This document shows positions 8,844 to 17,650 of a DNA stretch of 64,000 nt, in pieces. The notes beneath the pieces were generated by a model that saw nothing but the letters and a program-made list of their open reading frames with translations, made no database searches and was not told the DNA's origin. The position numbers and the translations under genes are program-made. Source of the DNA: Gammaproteobacteria bacterium (lineage in GTDB: Bacteria; Pseudomonadota; Gammaproteobacteria; Pseudomonadales; Azotimanducaceae); the NCBI GenBank assembly GCA_009846005.1, contig VXYL01000016.1, positions 134,256-198,255 of the forward strand, read 5' to 3'. Each line of letters begins with the position of its first letter. The first letter of the stretch is position 1.

Positions 8844-9788
8844 ATGCGAATCATCGTCAACGGGCAACAGGCCTTTGGCCGTTCGGTGCTCGACGCCTTG
8901 CTCGACCGCGGCGAGGAGGTGGTGGGGGTCTTTACCGCGCCGGATGCAGGCGGTCGACCCGACCCCTTGAAGGAAGGTGCGGACGAACGCGGCATTCCGG
9001 TCTTCCAGCCGAAATCGTTCCGCCGTGAAGCCGTGTGGGAGCAGATTCGCGAACTCGAGCCCGACCTCGGGGTGATGGCCTACGTCACGTTGTTCGTGCC
9101 GGAGGAAGCACTGAACATCCCCACGCATGGGACGATTCAATACCACCCGTCGCTCCTGCCCATGCACAAGGGACCGAGTTCCATCAACTGGCCGATCATC
9201 TTCGGCGAGACCAAGACCGGGCTTTCGATCTTCTGGCCCGACGACGGGCTCGACACCGGCCCGGTGCTGCTGCAGAAGGAGGTCGACATCGGTCCCGACG
9301 ACACGCTCGGCAGCGTCTACTTCGATCACCTGTTTCCGCTCGGTGTCGACGCGATGATCGAGGCCGTCGATCGGGTTCGAGAGGGTAGGGCGCCGAAGAC
9401 TCCGCAATGGGAATTGGCGGGCCGCGAGGCCGAGGTCGATCCCTCGGAGCTCGGCACCTACGAGGGCTGGTGCCGAGCGGAGCAGGCCGAGATCGATTGG
9501 GGCGAACCGGCTGCGACGGTATACAACCTGATTCGCGGCTCGAATCCGCAACCCGGTGCATGGACGACCTACGAGGGAAGCCAGTTGCAGATCTTCGACT
9601 CCCGGAAGGTCGACGGGACGACCCCCGGCGAAGCCGGAACCGTCACGGGGATAGCCGATGACGGATTCGAGGTCGCCGCCGGCGAGGGATCGATCAAGGT
9701 CATGCGCGTCAGGCCCGCCGGTCAGGGCAAGGTGCCAGCCGGCGAGTTCGCCGCAACGGCGGGGCTGCGCCTCGGATACCGGTTTTAG
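8844..9788 (+). CDS. formyltransferase family protein (10-formyltetrahydrofolate-dependent, Fmt/FDH-N-like)
   Basis: A 314-residue protein of the formyl transferase fold with two domains. In the N-terminal domain HPSLLPMHKGPSSINW (near residue 105) carries the catalytic histidine and DDGLDTGPVLL (near 132) the conserved aspartate. The second, barrel-like domain starts at about residue 205. It lacks the canonical N-terminal GTP/AMP-like extras of methionyl-tRNA formyltransferase and more closely resembles the hydrolase half of 10-formyl-THF dehydrogenase. It is followed 18 bases later by an enoyl-CoA hydratase gene, an arrangement suggesting one-carbon transfer or removal in a catabolic pathway. 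Function as tRNA formyltransferase is unlikely but not excluded. Confidence 0.8.
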   Translation: MRIIVNGQQAFGRSVLDALLDRGEEVVGVFTAPDAGGRPDPLKEGADERGIPVFQPKSFRREAVWEQIRELEPDLGVMAYVTLFVPEEALNIPTHGTIQYHPSLLPMHKGPSSINWPIIFGETKTGLSIFWPDDGLDTGPVLLQKEVDIGPDDTLGSVYFDHLFPLGVDAMIEAVDRVREGRAPKTPQWELAGREAEVDPSELGTYEGWCRAEQAEIDWGEPAATVYNLIRGSNPQPGAWTTYEGSQLQIFDSRKVDGTTPGEAGTVTGIADDGFEVAAGEGSIKVMRVRPAGQGKVPAGEFAATAGLRLGYRF

Positions 9789-9806
9789 AAGGCTCGAGAG
9801 GAACCC

Positions 9807-10715
9807 ATGAGTGATTTCGACAGCATCATCTACGAGGTCGAGGACGGTCGCGCGCGCATCACGCTGAACCGGCCGGAAAAGTTGAACGCGTTGTCGCTAA
9901 AGCTCCAGTCGGAGCTCAACGAAGCGCTCTGGGAGGCGGACAACAACACCGACGTGCACTGCGTGATCCTGCGCGGTGCCGGTCGGGCGTTCTCGGCGGG
10001 CTACGACCTGACCGGTGCCGACGGCAACATTCCGGTCTCCCGGGTTCAGTCGTCCGAGAACAGCTACCGCGGCGGGCGCAGCATCGACGACGATGCCTGG
10101 CAGCTTGAACGGTCCCAGCGCTATCGCATGGCGTTGTTCGATATGCACAAGCCGTCCATCGCCCAGGTGCACGGCTATTGCCTGGCAGGGGGCACCGACG
10201 TCGCGCTCCTCACCGACATGATCATCTGCGCCGACGACGCCCTGTTCGGCTTTCCCCCGGCCCGGGACTTAGGCGCCTTGCCCAACAACATGTGGCTCTA
10301 CAACGTCGGCCCGCAATGGGCGAAACGGCTCATGCTGACCGGCGACAGCATCACCGGGGCCGAGGCGCAGCAGATCGGCCTCGTACTGAAGGCCGTACCC
10401 AAGGAGCATCTGGAATACGAGGTGGAGCAACTCGCCGACCGGCTCTGCAAGATCGACCCGGACCTGCTGTCCACCAACAAGCGCATCATCAACATGGGCC
10501 TAGAGTTGATGGGCGCGCGCACCCTGCAACGAATGGCGGCCGAGAACGACGTCCGCGGGCACAACGCTCGCGCGGCGTTCGGCTTCCGCGAGTCGGTGGC
10601 GAAGATCGGCCTCCGGGAGACGTTACGCAACCGCGACGCCAAGTTCGGCGATGGACGGGTGCGGGTGAACGGCCCCGAGTTCCGGGACGACGAAGGTCGC
10701 CTCATCGACGGTTGA
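9807..10715 (+). CDS. enoyl-CoA hydratase/isomerase family protein
   Basis: Crotonase-fold protein of 302 residues. The N-terminal ITLNRPEKLNALS, the oxyanion-hole segment GAGRAFSAGYDLTG and the second oxyanion region KPSIAQVHGYCLAGG are all present. The position of the usual catalytic glutamates is partly replaced (CADDALFGFPPARDLGALP), so hydratase activity is not certain. Isomerase, hydrolase or decarboxylase activity would also fit the fold. It lies just behind the formyltransferase-like gene and ends twelve bases before a palindromic repeat. Confidence 0.87.
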   Translation: MSDFDSIIYEVEDGRARITLNRPEKLNALSLKLQSELNEALWEADNNTDVHCVILRGAGRAFSAGYDLTGADGNIPVSRVQSSENSYRGGRSIDDDAWQLERSQRYRMALFDMHKPSIAQVHGYCLAGGTDVALLTDMIICADDALFGFPPARDLGALPNNMWLYNVGPQWAKRLMLTGDSITGAEAQQIGLVLKAVPKEHLEYEVEQLADRLCKIDPDLLSTNKRIINMGLELMGARTLQRMAAENDVRGHNARAAFGFRESVAKIGLRETLRNRDAKFGDGRVRVNGPEFRDDEGRLIDG

Positions 10716-10726
10716 GCGAAACGCCC

Positions 10727-10820
10727 GTAGGGGACGGGCTTGTCCCGTCCCGCAACGAGGCACCCCGCCGGCGCGGGCGACCGCGCGCCCTGACGGGCGC
10801 GATAGGGTCGCCCCTACGGG
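10727..10820. repeat. REP-like palindromic repeat, copy 3
   Basis: Left arm GTAGGGGACGGGCTTGTCCC, internal GCGCGCCCTGACGGGCGCGA hairpin, right arm GGTCGCCCCTACGGGG. The right arm contains the stop codon (10814-10816) of the convergent dioxygenase gene. Confidence 0.85.
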
Positions 10821-11611
10821 GCTGCGGCAAGCCGCCGTTTGACCGTCTCGATGGGGTTCCGGTAGTCCACCGTGCCGAGGCCGAAGTTGGTCAGCTTGTA
10901 GCCGATCAGCGCCTGGAGTTTCTCAGGCATCGCGACCACGACCTCCGGCGGCACGCCGATGAACTGGTTCTCGCGTTGCTTGAGCCACGCCAGGTTGAAA
11001 TTGACATTGATGGAGCGCCGGAACTCGTTGCGCGTCAAATTGCCGCCGCCCCGATGCCATAGCGCACCTTCCCAGAGCAGCAGCCCCCCGAGGGGCATCT
11101 CGACGCTGACGGTGGCCGCGTCGGGATCGACCCGTTCGACCCGACGATGGCTGCCGGGTACGACCTCGGTAGCGCCGTTCTCGACCGTGAACGGGTCCAG
11201 CGCAATCAGCGTATTGACGATCAGCGGCGGATGCGGGCGCGGAATGGGGTAGTGGCCATCGTCCTGGTGCATCCACTGGCGTTGGTCGCCGGGCCCTGGT
11301 CGCATCGCCGCGACGCCGGATATCTGGAAATCCGGGCCCAGAACTCCTTCCACCAACTTGAGCAGCCGGTCGTCCATGAGGACTCCGTCGACCGCCCGTG
11401 TCTTGGCCAGCAGATTGTGAGTGTGGTTCGTTTGCTGGCCGTGTTCTTCGGTGATGCGACTGCCGATGGCGTCGAAGACGGGGGCGAGGCCCGCGCGCAG
11501 CCGCTCGACGGTCTCTTCGTCGAGGAAGTCGGGAACGACGGCATAGCCGTCTTCGCGAATGCGGCGAACCGCGTCCTCGGTGTCTATTGGGCAAGGGGGC
11601 AACGTTGACAT
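10814..11611 (-). CDS. phytanoyl-CoA dioxygenase (PhyH) family protein
   Basis: Fe(II)/2-oxoglutarate-dependent oxygenase of 265 residues. The facial triad can be placed: His115 and Asp117 in WMHQDD, and the distal histidine near 186 in ALWHRGGGN, followed by an arginine-rich strand that would hold 2-oxoglutarate. The N-terminus (REDGYAVVPDFLDEETVERL) is typical. Start set at the ATG at 11611; the frame is open upstream but those residues are unlike the family. The last codons read into the repeat, giving a RRLAAAP ending and a TAG stop. Substrate unknown; PhyH relatives hydroxylate fatty acyl or small natural-product substrates. Confidence 0.87.
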   Translation of the reverse strand: MSTLPPCPIDTEDAVRRIREDGYAVVPDFLDEETVERLRAGLAPVFDAIGSRITEEHGQQTNHTHNLLAKTRAVDGVLMDDRLLKLVEGVLGPDFQISGVAAMRPGPGDQRQWMHQDDGHYPIPRPHPPLIVNTLIALDPFTVENGATEVVPGSHRRVERVDPDAATVSVEMPLGGLLLWEGALWHRGGGNLTRNEFRRSINVNFNLAWLKQRENQFIGVPPEVVVAMPEKLQALIGYKLTNFGLGTVDYRNPIETVKRRLAAAP

Positions 11612-11787
11612 ACTCGTTGGGTGCGGGCCTGTCAGCGTAACAGAGCGGTCGGTTGGCTTGAACCCGCTGGATCGGCCTAGGCGCGCAGGCTTCCTTCGAC
11701 TGCCGGTTCCCGGTATCTTTGCGCATCTTTTGCGGGCTGCGTCGCAGACTTCGTGGAGACGCATCGGGGACGACCTTGGGAGAGTCA

Positions 11788-12252
11788 GTGGAACAGGAAA
11801 GCGGCGGGATTCTTCGATCGACGGTGTTCTGGCAGGGCTGGAGCTTGGCGGCGACTGTGGCGGCCGTATTCGCCTTTGCCGCCAACGTCGAGTACACGGC
11901 CGACGGCCACGCACCGGACTATGTCGCCATCTTCGGTGATGCGGGCACGGAACCGATGTGGGTGGTCAACGCGGACCTGGAGGACGGCATCATCAACGTT
12001 CGCGCCGGCTCCGCGAACGCGCCCGGGGAAGACGAGGTCTACCGGCTTTGGGTGGCCCGCCAGGACGACCCGCAGGAGATCGGGGTCCTGCCGGTCAACC
12101 GCGGTCGGGAAACCTACCCCGTCAGCAGGGCGGTTCGTGCGGTTCTCGCCCACGGGCAGACTCTCGGTGTCAGTCTCGGGCCGATTTCCACGGACGACGA
12201 CGAGTCGGCGCCGACCTCGTTCGACTACCGGGCAACCATCACACGGCTTTGA
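11788..12252 (+). CDS. membrane-anchored protein resembling the RskA anti-sigma C-terminal domain
   Basis: A 154-residue protein with one membrane segment at about residues 15-33 (FWQGWSLAATVAAVFAFAAN), then an extracytoplasmic domain. That domain has the YVAIFGD, PMWVVNADL, VYRLWVAR, IGVLPVN and LGVSLGP blocks seen in RskA-type anti-sigma factors. The N-terminal sigma-binding helices with the zinc motif are absent, and no sigma factor gene is adjacent, so it may be a stand-alone sensor-domain relative or a truncated gene. Start is the GTG at 11788, preceded by GGGAGAG; an ATG at 11719 adds arginine-rich residues unlike the family. Confidence 0.6.
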   Translation: MEQESGGILRSTVFWQGWSLAATVAAVFAFAANVEYTADGHAPDYVAIFGDAGTEPMWVVNADLEDGIINVRAGSANAPGEDEVYRLWVARQDDPQEIGVLPVNRGRETYPVSRAVRAVLAHGQTLGVSLGPISTDDDESAPTSFDYRATITRL

Positions 12253-13148
12253 GAGGCGCCGTCGCGATACGGCGTCATATCCATTCCGGGGTAGCGGGCG
12301 CCGACGCCGGCTAGCGTTTCCTCGGTCCAGTACGGATGTCCTGGCGGGGGGAAGCCGAGTAGCTCCCGTTCGGCGGGCGTTGCCTGCTCGATCCAGCTTC
12401 GGTGCGCGGGCTTGATCGCCTCTACGGACCAGCCGACGATGCCGAGCCACTTCCATGCGGCCGGCGCATAGGTGATGAAGTGCCCGAGGCGTCCGCCTTC
12501 GGCCAGGAAGGCCGTACCGCGGTGGAAGGTCCGCATGCTGTAGATGAACAGCGACCCGGCCGGCACCACGACCTTGACCTCGTTGTCGTAGATCGACGGC
12601 CGCTGCTCTCGGCTGTAGTGCGCAGGCACCAGAATCTTCTCCGGGTAGTGCTGCCGTGAACACACGGCCGTCGGTGCATGATTCTCGGTGACGTCCGTGT
12701 AGTAGAGAAGGTAGGCGGTCTGCCAGTAGGCCGGATCGTCGGGCGGATAGGCGAGGGTGTGGTTGCCGTAGTCGCAGTGCATCGCCTGTTCGTGATCGTT
12801 CGGATTGCCCTTGCACTTGAAGGTGAGGTGCGACTGTTCGCAGAACATCTCGCTGCCGCCGGCCATGCGCTTGGCGAAGGCGACCAACTCCGGATGCAGG
12901 GTGATCGCGTTCAGGTGCGAGCCCGGGAACGGGAACCGTAGTCCCCGGAAGTTGATCGGACGTGCCGGTCTTTGTGCATTGTCGGGCTTGGGTGCGGCCG
13001 GATCCTGGCAGTATTCGACCCAGCCCGGCAGGAGCTCCCGCCACTCGTCGAGAGCGCCCGTCAGCTCGTCTTCGGTCAGGAATCGTTCGACAATCGCGTA
13101 GCCGTGCTCGCGGTAATGCTCCATGTGGGATTCGGTGATGCGGCGCAA
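12225..13148 (-). CDS. phytanoyl-CoA dioxygenase (PhyH) family protein
   Basis: A second PhyH-like Fe(II)/2-oxoglutarate oxygenase, 307 residues and quite different from the first. His124 and Asp126 in MHCDYGNH and His209 in MRTFHRG form the iron site. The start is TTG at 13148, which gives the family-like opening ITESHMEHYREHGYAIV; an ATG at 13124 is the alternative. Its 3' end overlaps the end of the RskA-like gene by 28 bases, tail to tail. A substrate cannot be assigned, but the tryptophan- and tyrosine-rich middle suggests a hydrophobic ligand. Confidence 0.85.
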   Translation of the reverse strand: MRRITESHMEHYREHGYAIVERFLTEDELTGALDEWRELLPGWVEYCQDPAAPKPDNAQRPARPINFRGLRFPFPGSHLNAITLHPELVAFAKRMAGGSEMFCEQSHLTFKCKGNPNDHEQAMHCDYGNHTLAYPPDDPAYWQTAYLLYYTDVTENHAPTAVCSRQHYPEKILVPAHYSREQRPSIYDNEVKVVVPAGSLFIYSMRTFHRGTAFLAEGGRLGHFITYAPAAWKWLGIVGWSVEAIKPAHRSWIEQATPAERELLGFPPPGHPYWTEETLAGVGARYPGMDMTPYRDGASQSRVMVAR

Positions 13149-13212
13149 ACTCGTGTCCGTTGGCGGATTGACGTGAGGAGTTTGCCATATCCCGCAGAAG
13201 CCGCCGTGCGCC

Positions 13213-13740
13213 GTGGCGGTCGCTGCGCCGATGCGTGACGGCGTTCGTACGCGACCGATCGGTATCGCTTACACTGTCGGCGTGAGCTGTACCGAGTCGA
13301 CCTATCTTCGCACGCCGTGGCGCTGGAGCCTGTTGGCAGGGTGCGTCGCTTGGTGGGCGCTGGTATTGGCACCGCCTTTCGCGGGGGCCTATGCGGATCT
13401 GGCGCGTTTGCTTCTGCACGCGATCTGCCACCAGATTCCCGAGCGCAGTTTCCATCTCTTCGGTGAACCGCTGGCCGCCTGCCATCGTTGCACCGGCCTT
13501 TACGCGGGATTCACGTTCGGGGTCTTGGTCTGGCCGTGGTTGCCGATCCTGGCGGCGAGACTGTCGGCAAACCCCCGTTGGATTGCGGTGTTCTTCGTGC
13601 CTCTGCTGCTCGACTGGGCCATCGTGTGGAATACGCCGCTAACGCGCTTCGCAACGGGCGTGGTGGCGTCGTTTCCAGTCGCGCTTCTACCGCTCCTGGC
13701 GCTGGGAGAGCGAACCGCCGACCCGATGAGGCCGAGGTGA
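13213..13740 (+). CDS. DUF2085 family membrane protein
   Basis: Small membrane protein of up to 175 residues with the DUF2085 signature. ICHQIPERSFHLFGEPLAAC is followed by HRCTGLYAGF, so Cys-His and Cys-His-x-Cys groups could bind metal or haem. There are four hydrophobic segments. The exact start is unclear: ATG at 13213 or 13231, or GTG at 13282 just before the conserved region. No good ribosome site decides it. It is divergent from the dioxygenase gene and followed by another small membrane protein gene. No function is known for the family. Confidence 0.75.
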   Translation: MAVAAPMRDGVRTRPIGIAYTVGVSCTESTYLRTPWRWSLLAGCVAWWALVLAPPFAGAYADLARLLLHAICHQIPERSFHLFGEPLAACHRCTGLYAGFTFGVLVWPWLPILAARLSANPRWIAVFFVPLLLDWAIVWNTPLTRFATGVVASFPVALLPLLALGERTADPMRPR

Positions 13741-13822
13741 AGGCGCAAGGACCAGCAGAGAAGCAGCAAGCGCGGAGCAGCATAGAGAAGCCTTGAATAC
13801 CAAGACGAAAGGAGTAATTGGG

Positions 13823-14311
13823 ATGAACGAAAAGTTGAAGTCGGCGATCATCGGCGGCGTTGTTGCTGGCATCGCGTCCGGGCTTCCGTATATCGGGGCC
13901 GTCAACACAGCGTGCTGCGCCCTGTATATCGGCGGGGGCGTGCTGGCCACCTACCTGTTCATGAAGCACCGGGCGGCGTCGGCGAAAGCGCCATACGGCG
14001 AAGGCGCGGTGGTCGGATTGTTGGCGGGTGTGTTCGGCGGGATCGTCGCTACGATCATCCCGTTGTTCACCGGGGGCTACGAGGACGCGGCTCAGCAGTT
14101 TCTCGCGTCTTTTGACATGGTTGCCCAGCAAGGCGGCGAACTGCCGGCGGGCATCCGCGAGATGTTCGACACCTCCGAGGGCGTCAGCGGTAGCCTGATC
14201 GGCATGTTCCTCGTCATCAACGTCGTGTCGGCCGCAATCGCCGCCACCGTCGGCGGGATCGTCGGGGTCGCGGTCTTCCACAAGAAGGATGCGGCGGCTG
14301 GCGCCGAGTAG
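13823..14311 (+). CDS. small integral membrane protein, glycine-rich
   Basis: A 162-residue protein with hydrophobic, glycine-rich segments at about residues 8-26, 30-47, 62-82 and 125-152, and a short charged loop (about 85-122) between the third and fourth. The ATG at 13823 is chosen for GGAG eight bases upstream. I do not recognise a specific family with confidence; it looks like DUF5518-type or similar conserved membrane proteins. It sits between the DUF2085 gene and the exodeoxyribonuclease gene, all on the same strand. Confidence 0.7.
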   Translation: MNEKLKSAIIGGVVAGIASGLPYIGAVNTACCALYIGGGVLATYLFMKHRAASAKAPYGEGAVVGLLAGVFGGIVATIIPLFTGGYEDAAQQFLASFDMVAQQGGELPAGIREMFDTSEGVSGSLIGMFLVINVVSAAIAATVGGIVGVAVFHKKDAAAGAE

Positions 14312-14326
14312 GGTCGGCGCGCCGAT

Positions 14327-15097
14327 ATGCGCATCGCGACCTGGAACGTCAACGGGCTGCGCGCACGGCTGGACTTCATCCTGCACTGGCTAGCGAGCCG
14401 CAAGCCCGACGTGGTCGGGTTGCAGGAACTCAAGGTCGCGGACGACGAGTTTCCGGTGGAAGCGTTCAATGCCGCCGGATACGATGTCGTCACGCATGGG
14501 CAGAAGGGCTGGAACGGGGTTGCGATCGCGTCCCGATTGCCTGTCGAGGTTGAAACCCGCGGCTTGCCCGGTCAGGAGGAAGCCGGTGCGCGGCTGATCC
14601 GCGCCCGGGTCGAGGATCTAAGCTACGCGACGGTGTATTGCCCCAACGGCAAGGACATCGACCACGAGGACTTCCCGCGCAAGCTCGCGTGGTACGACAG
14701 CCTGCGCGAGTACTTGGGCGGTGTTGGCGCGGGCGCGCCGTTCTTGATCGGGGGCGACTTCAACGTCTGTCCCGGCCCGATCGATTGCTGGCGGGGCGAG
14801 GCGGCGGACGGCACCATCTTCTGTACGGACGAAGAGCGTGGACGGTACCAGGCGCTGCTCGACGGGGGTCTCTCGGATCTCCTGCGGCATGTTCGCCCGG
14901 ACGAGCAGGCCTTCTCGTGGTGGGACTATCGTGGCGGGGCGTTCCACCGCGGGATGGGCTTGCGCATCGACATGCTGTTGGGTACGGCGCCGGTGGTGCA
15001 ACGGGTGCGCGAAGTCACCATCGACCGGGACTACCGCCGCAAGAAGGATGGCATGATCGCGTCCGATCACGCACCGGTGATCGCCGATCTGGATTAG
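14327..15097 (+). CDS. xth: exodeoxyribonuclease III
   Basis: AP endonuclease/exonuclease of the EEP fold, 256 residues, which nicks DNA at abasic sites and removes 3' blocking groups in base-excision repair. Motifs in order: ATWNVNGLRARL at 4-15, LQELKV with the catalytic Glu34, IGGDFNVCP with Asp and Asn near 145, and the C-terminal SDHAPV with the catalytic histidine. Length and motif spacing match bacterial XthA. Its TAG stop is immediately followed by the stop codon of the convergent creatininase-like gene, with no spacer. Confidence 0.93.
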   Translation: MRIATWNVNGLRARLDFILHWLASRKPDVVGLQELKVADDEFPVEAFNAAGYDVVTHGQKGWNGVAIASRLPVEVETRGLPGQEEAGARLIRARVEDLSYATVYCPNGKDIDHEDFPRKLAWYDSLREYLGGVGAGAPFLIGGDFNVCPGPIDCWRGEAADGTIFCTDEERGRYQALLDGGLSDLLRHVRPDEQAFSWWDYRGGAFHRGMGLRIDMLLGTAPVVQRVREVTIDRDYRRKKDGMIASDHAPVIADLD

Positions 15098-16021
15098 CTA
15101 CGGCTGTCCTACGGTCTCCAGGCGTTTGCGGATGGCGCGTACCGTGATCCCGGTGCGGTATTCGACCAGCTTCCGTCCGATGGCGATGGTTCGCTCGGTT
15201 GGGCTCAAGTCGACGCCGTTTATCGAATAGAGCCCCGCCTTGATCCTCTGCCGCGCCCGAATGTGCTCGGGGTCGACGGTCGCGACGATTGCGGAGTAGT
15301 GCACATCGTCGTGGTGCAGGTTGCGGATCGAACTGCAGATGTCGGGTTGCTGGAATATGCCCAAAGCTGACTTGAGGTAGTCGCAGCTCCAGATGTCCTG
15401 CGCGTAGTACTCGGCGATGTAGTGGGCCCGCGCGGCGCCGCGCCATTGTTCGTTCAGGAGATTCGCCGTCTCTGCCATGCCGTTCTGGTTCCCACCGCTA
15501 TCTCCGATGAGGACGATGTCCAGAAACCCCTGGCTCTTCAGGCTTGTTGCGACATCGGCGAGCACGCCACGGAAGGTCTCCTCGCTAAGGCTGAGTGTTC
15601 CAGCGTAGCGGATGGACGCGGGGTCTCCTTGGGGAACGTACTTCAGGACGGGAGCACACAGCGCATTGCCGAGTTCGCGCGCGATCGCTTCGCACATCGC
15701 ATGCATAACGTAGTTGTGCTTGCCGGTGGCGAGGTAGGGGCCGTTCTGCTCGATTCCTCCGCTGGGAATGATGGCGACGGTCTTGCCGGCGGCTAGTCCG
15801 TCCCGTACTTCGAGCCAGGTGAGTTCCTCGATCCAGACCGAGTCTATGCCGTTGATCGGACGGCGCATGTGCTGGATGTCGATCATCGTACCCTGCGCTT
15901 CCTGCCGTGCAGGCGCCGCCGTTTTGCGCTCCGACTGCGCGGTCGAGACTTGCGGCAATACGACTAGAAGTGCCGCCGCTAGAGTCGGTAGGCGGGGCGT
16001 CGCGAGCAAGTGGCTTCGCAT
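15098..16021 (-). CDS. creatininase family protein, secreted, with altered metal site
   Basis: A 307-residue protein with a cleavable signal peptide (hydrophobic 13-26, likely cut near STAQS at 27-30), so it should be periplasmic. The creatininase fold is marked by SGGIEQNGPYLATGKHN (88-103) and LIGDSGGNQNG (171-181). In classical creatininase these blocks read ExHGxHLPxGTD and GHGGN; here the first histidine is Asn93 and the second block has Ser in place of His, so the metal ligands differ. A subgroup of secreted relatives shows the same pattern. Amidohydrolase activity is plausible but the substrate is unknown. Confidence 0.78.
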   Translation of the reverse strand: MRSHLLATPRLPTLAAALLVVLPQVSTAQSERKTAAPARQEAQGTMIDIQHMRRPINGIDSVWIEELTWLEVRDGLAAGKTVAIIPSGGIEQNGPYLATGKHNYVMHAMCEAIARELGNALCAPVLKYVPQGDPASIRYAGTLSLSEETFRGVLADVATSLKSQGFLDIVLIGDSGGNQNGMAETANLLNEQWRGAARAHYIAEYYAQDIWSCDYLKSALGIFQQPDICSSIRNLHHDDVHYSAIVATVDPEHIRARQRIKAGLYSINGVDLSPTERTIAIGRKLVEYRTGITVRAIRKRLETVGQP

Positions 16022-16049
16022 CGGCTCGGGGCGCTTGACGAACGAGCCG

Positions 16050-17600
16050 TCAAGCGGCCAGCAAGGCCTTCGCCTCGTCGTAGATGCGGTGTTCCCTGCC
16101 TAGGTGGATGATCGCCGCAGACTTGGCTGCTGCGGCCATGTGTAGCCACCGGAACGGCCCCCGGGTCGCGTAGTACTCGTCGACGATGGCCTGGAAGTGC
16201 TTCAATGCGTGCATTTCCGTGAAGTCGTCGCGGCACGCGATCTCGCCGAGCCGTTCGAAGTACGCTTCGGCGTCGTAGCCCTTCTCGGCGTACTGGCGGG
16301 CCAACGCCACCGTCTCCCTGACGCTGTCCGGTGCCACCGTCGCAGCCACGCCGATCTTGCGCCAATCGAGCCAGGGCTGTCCTTCGATGCTCTCGACCAC
16401 GGCGTCGAGCAGGGACCGCTCGTCGCGCTCGGGAAGCGACGCCGTCACGTCGCCGTCCAGATTGTCCCCCCAATTGAGCAAACGTTCGGCGAGCAGGACC
16501 TCCGGTCCCGTGAAGCCGGTCAACAGCGCGAGAATCCGGTTTTTTCGGCTGACTCCCGGCATGCGCAGCAGGTAGCGCCGGTTATTGGTGCCGGTGTGCA
16601 GGTGGGAGTCCATGGGGTTGCCGTAGCTGGTCGAGATGTAGGCTGCGGCGGCACCAAGCGACAGTGCCTCGCCGGCGCCGGCGAGCGACAGGCCGTTCGC
16701 GAGCGCTCGCGCCAGGGGGTCGATGTTGTCGAGGTAGTTCTTGCTGCGGCCCATCGCGAGGCCCAGTTCGCCGATCTGCTCGGACTCGCCCGGGTGGCTG
16801 TGCTCGGGAATATCGACCTCAAGCAGCTTGTATTCGTCGAGCAGCGCTTCAATGGCACCGAAGTCGTAGCCGCTCCTGATCAAACGACTCGCACGGCGCG
16901 CCTGGTAGCGTACGGGGGGTCGCATCACGACGTCGGCCCACTCCCAGCCGATGCAGTCCAGCGCCCGCGCACTGTAGACCGGGAACAGGAAATTGTGGTC
17001 GTCCAAACCGTTGCGGGCGATGGCGAGTGGAAGCAATTGGTCCAACGCCTCCCCGGGTGCCAGGCGTTCAAGCAACCACAGGAAGTAGTGCTCGGCGGCG
17101 GGTGCCGCCAGTGCCCGCAGGCTCTTGTGGAAAGCGCCCTTGGTGGCCTCGATCCCGCTCGTCGCCCGTTGAGCGAGCTCCGACATGCCCTCGGTCAATT
17201 CCGCATCGCTGATGTGGTAGCTGCCGATCTCGCCGGGCGTGCCTTGGAGCGGCTCGATGGCTGGCATGAGATACGGCCCCATCTGGGGCGAGTGGACGTG
17301 GTTGTTGGCAAGCGCCACGTGTTGAATGATCGGCAGGAAACCGGCCTCGCCGGGCAGGCGCTGCGACACGTGATGGACCGCATGGACACCGCACACTGGA
17401 TGTAGCGGGCCGCCGTGGTGCTGGGGTGGCAGTTCCGTGGAACGAACCACGGCCAGCGTACTGGCGGTCAGCAGTTCGGTTGGGGTCGTCCCGCCTGCGA
17501 GTTCAAGATAGGTTTGCTCGACGATTCCGACGGGGTCGGTCTCCTCGACCCAACGCACACGATTCTCGACCTCGGGACGGAATTGTACGGGTTCGAACAC
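16050..17600 (-). CDS. uncharacterised 516-residue protein, histidine-rich N-terminal half
   Basis: I do not recognise this family. The protein is mostly helical by composition. It has a run of histidine-containing segments between residues 58 and 105 (PPQHHGGPLHPVCGVHAVHH, LANNHVHSPQ) and later HEYF-like and HLHTGTNNRRY segments, suggesting a metal or haem site. There is no signal peptide or membrane segment. The start is GTG at 17600 with GGAG about ten bases upstream. It lies between the creatininase-like gene and bioA on the same strand, 50 bases after bioA. A helical oxygenase of the questin-oxidase type is one possibility, held weakly. Confidence 0.6.
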   Translation of the reverse strand: MFEPVQFRPEVENRVRWVEETDPVGIVEQTYLELAGGTTPTELLTASTLAVVRSTELPPQHHGGPLHPVCGVHAVHHVSQRLPGEAGFLPIIQHVALANNHVHSPQMGPYLMPAIEPLQGTPGEIGSYHISDAELTEGMSELAQRATSGIEATKGAFHKSLRALAAPAAEHYFLWLLERLAPGEALDQLLPLAIARNGLDDHNFLFPVYSARALDCIGWEWADVVMRPPVRYQARRASRLIRSGYDFGAIEALLDEYKLLEVDIPEHSHPGESEQIGELGLAMGRSKNYLDNIDPLARALANGLSLAGAGEALSLGAAAAYISTSYGNPMDSHLHTGTNNRRYLLRMPGVSRKNRILALLTGFTGPEVLLAERLLNWGDNLDGDVTASLPERDERSLLDAVVESIEGQPWLDWRKIGVAATVAPDSVRETVALARQYAEKGYDAEAYFERLGEIACRDDFTEMHALKHFQAIVDEYYATRGPFRWLHMAAAAKSAAIIHLGREHRIYDEAKALLAA

Positions 17601-17650
17601 GGGTCGCTCTCCACGCGGCTCGCCGTTGATCGTAACACCGGTTCAGATCG

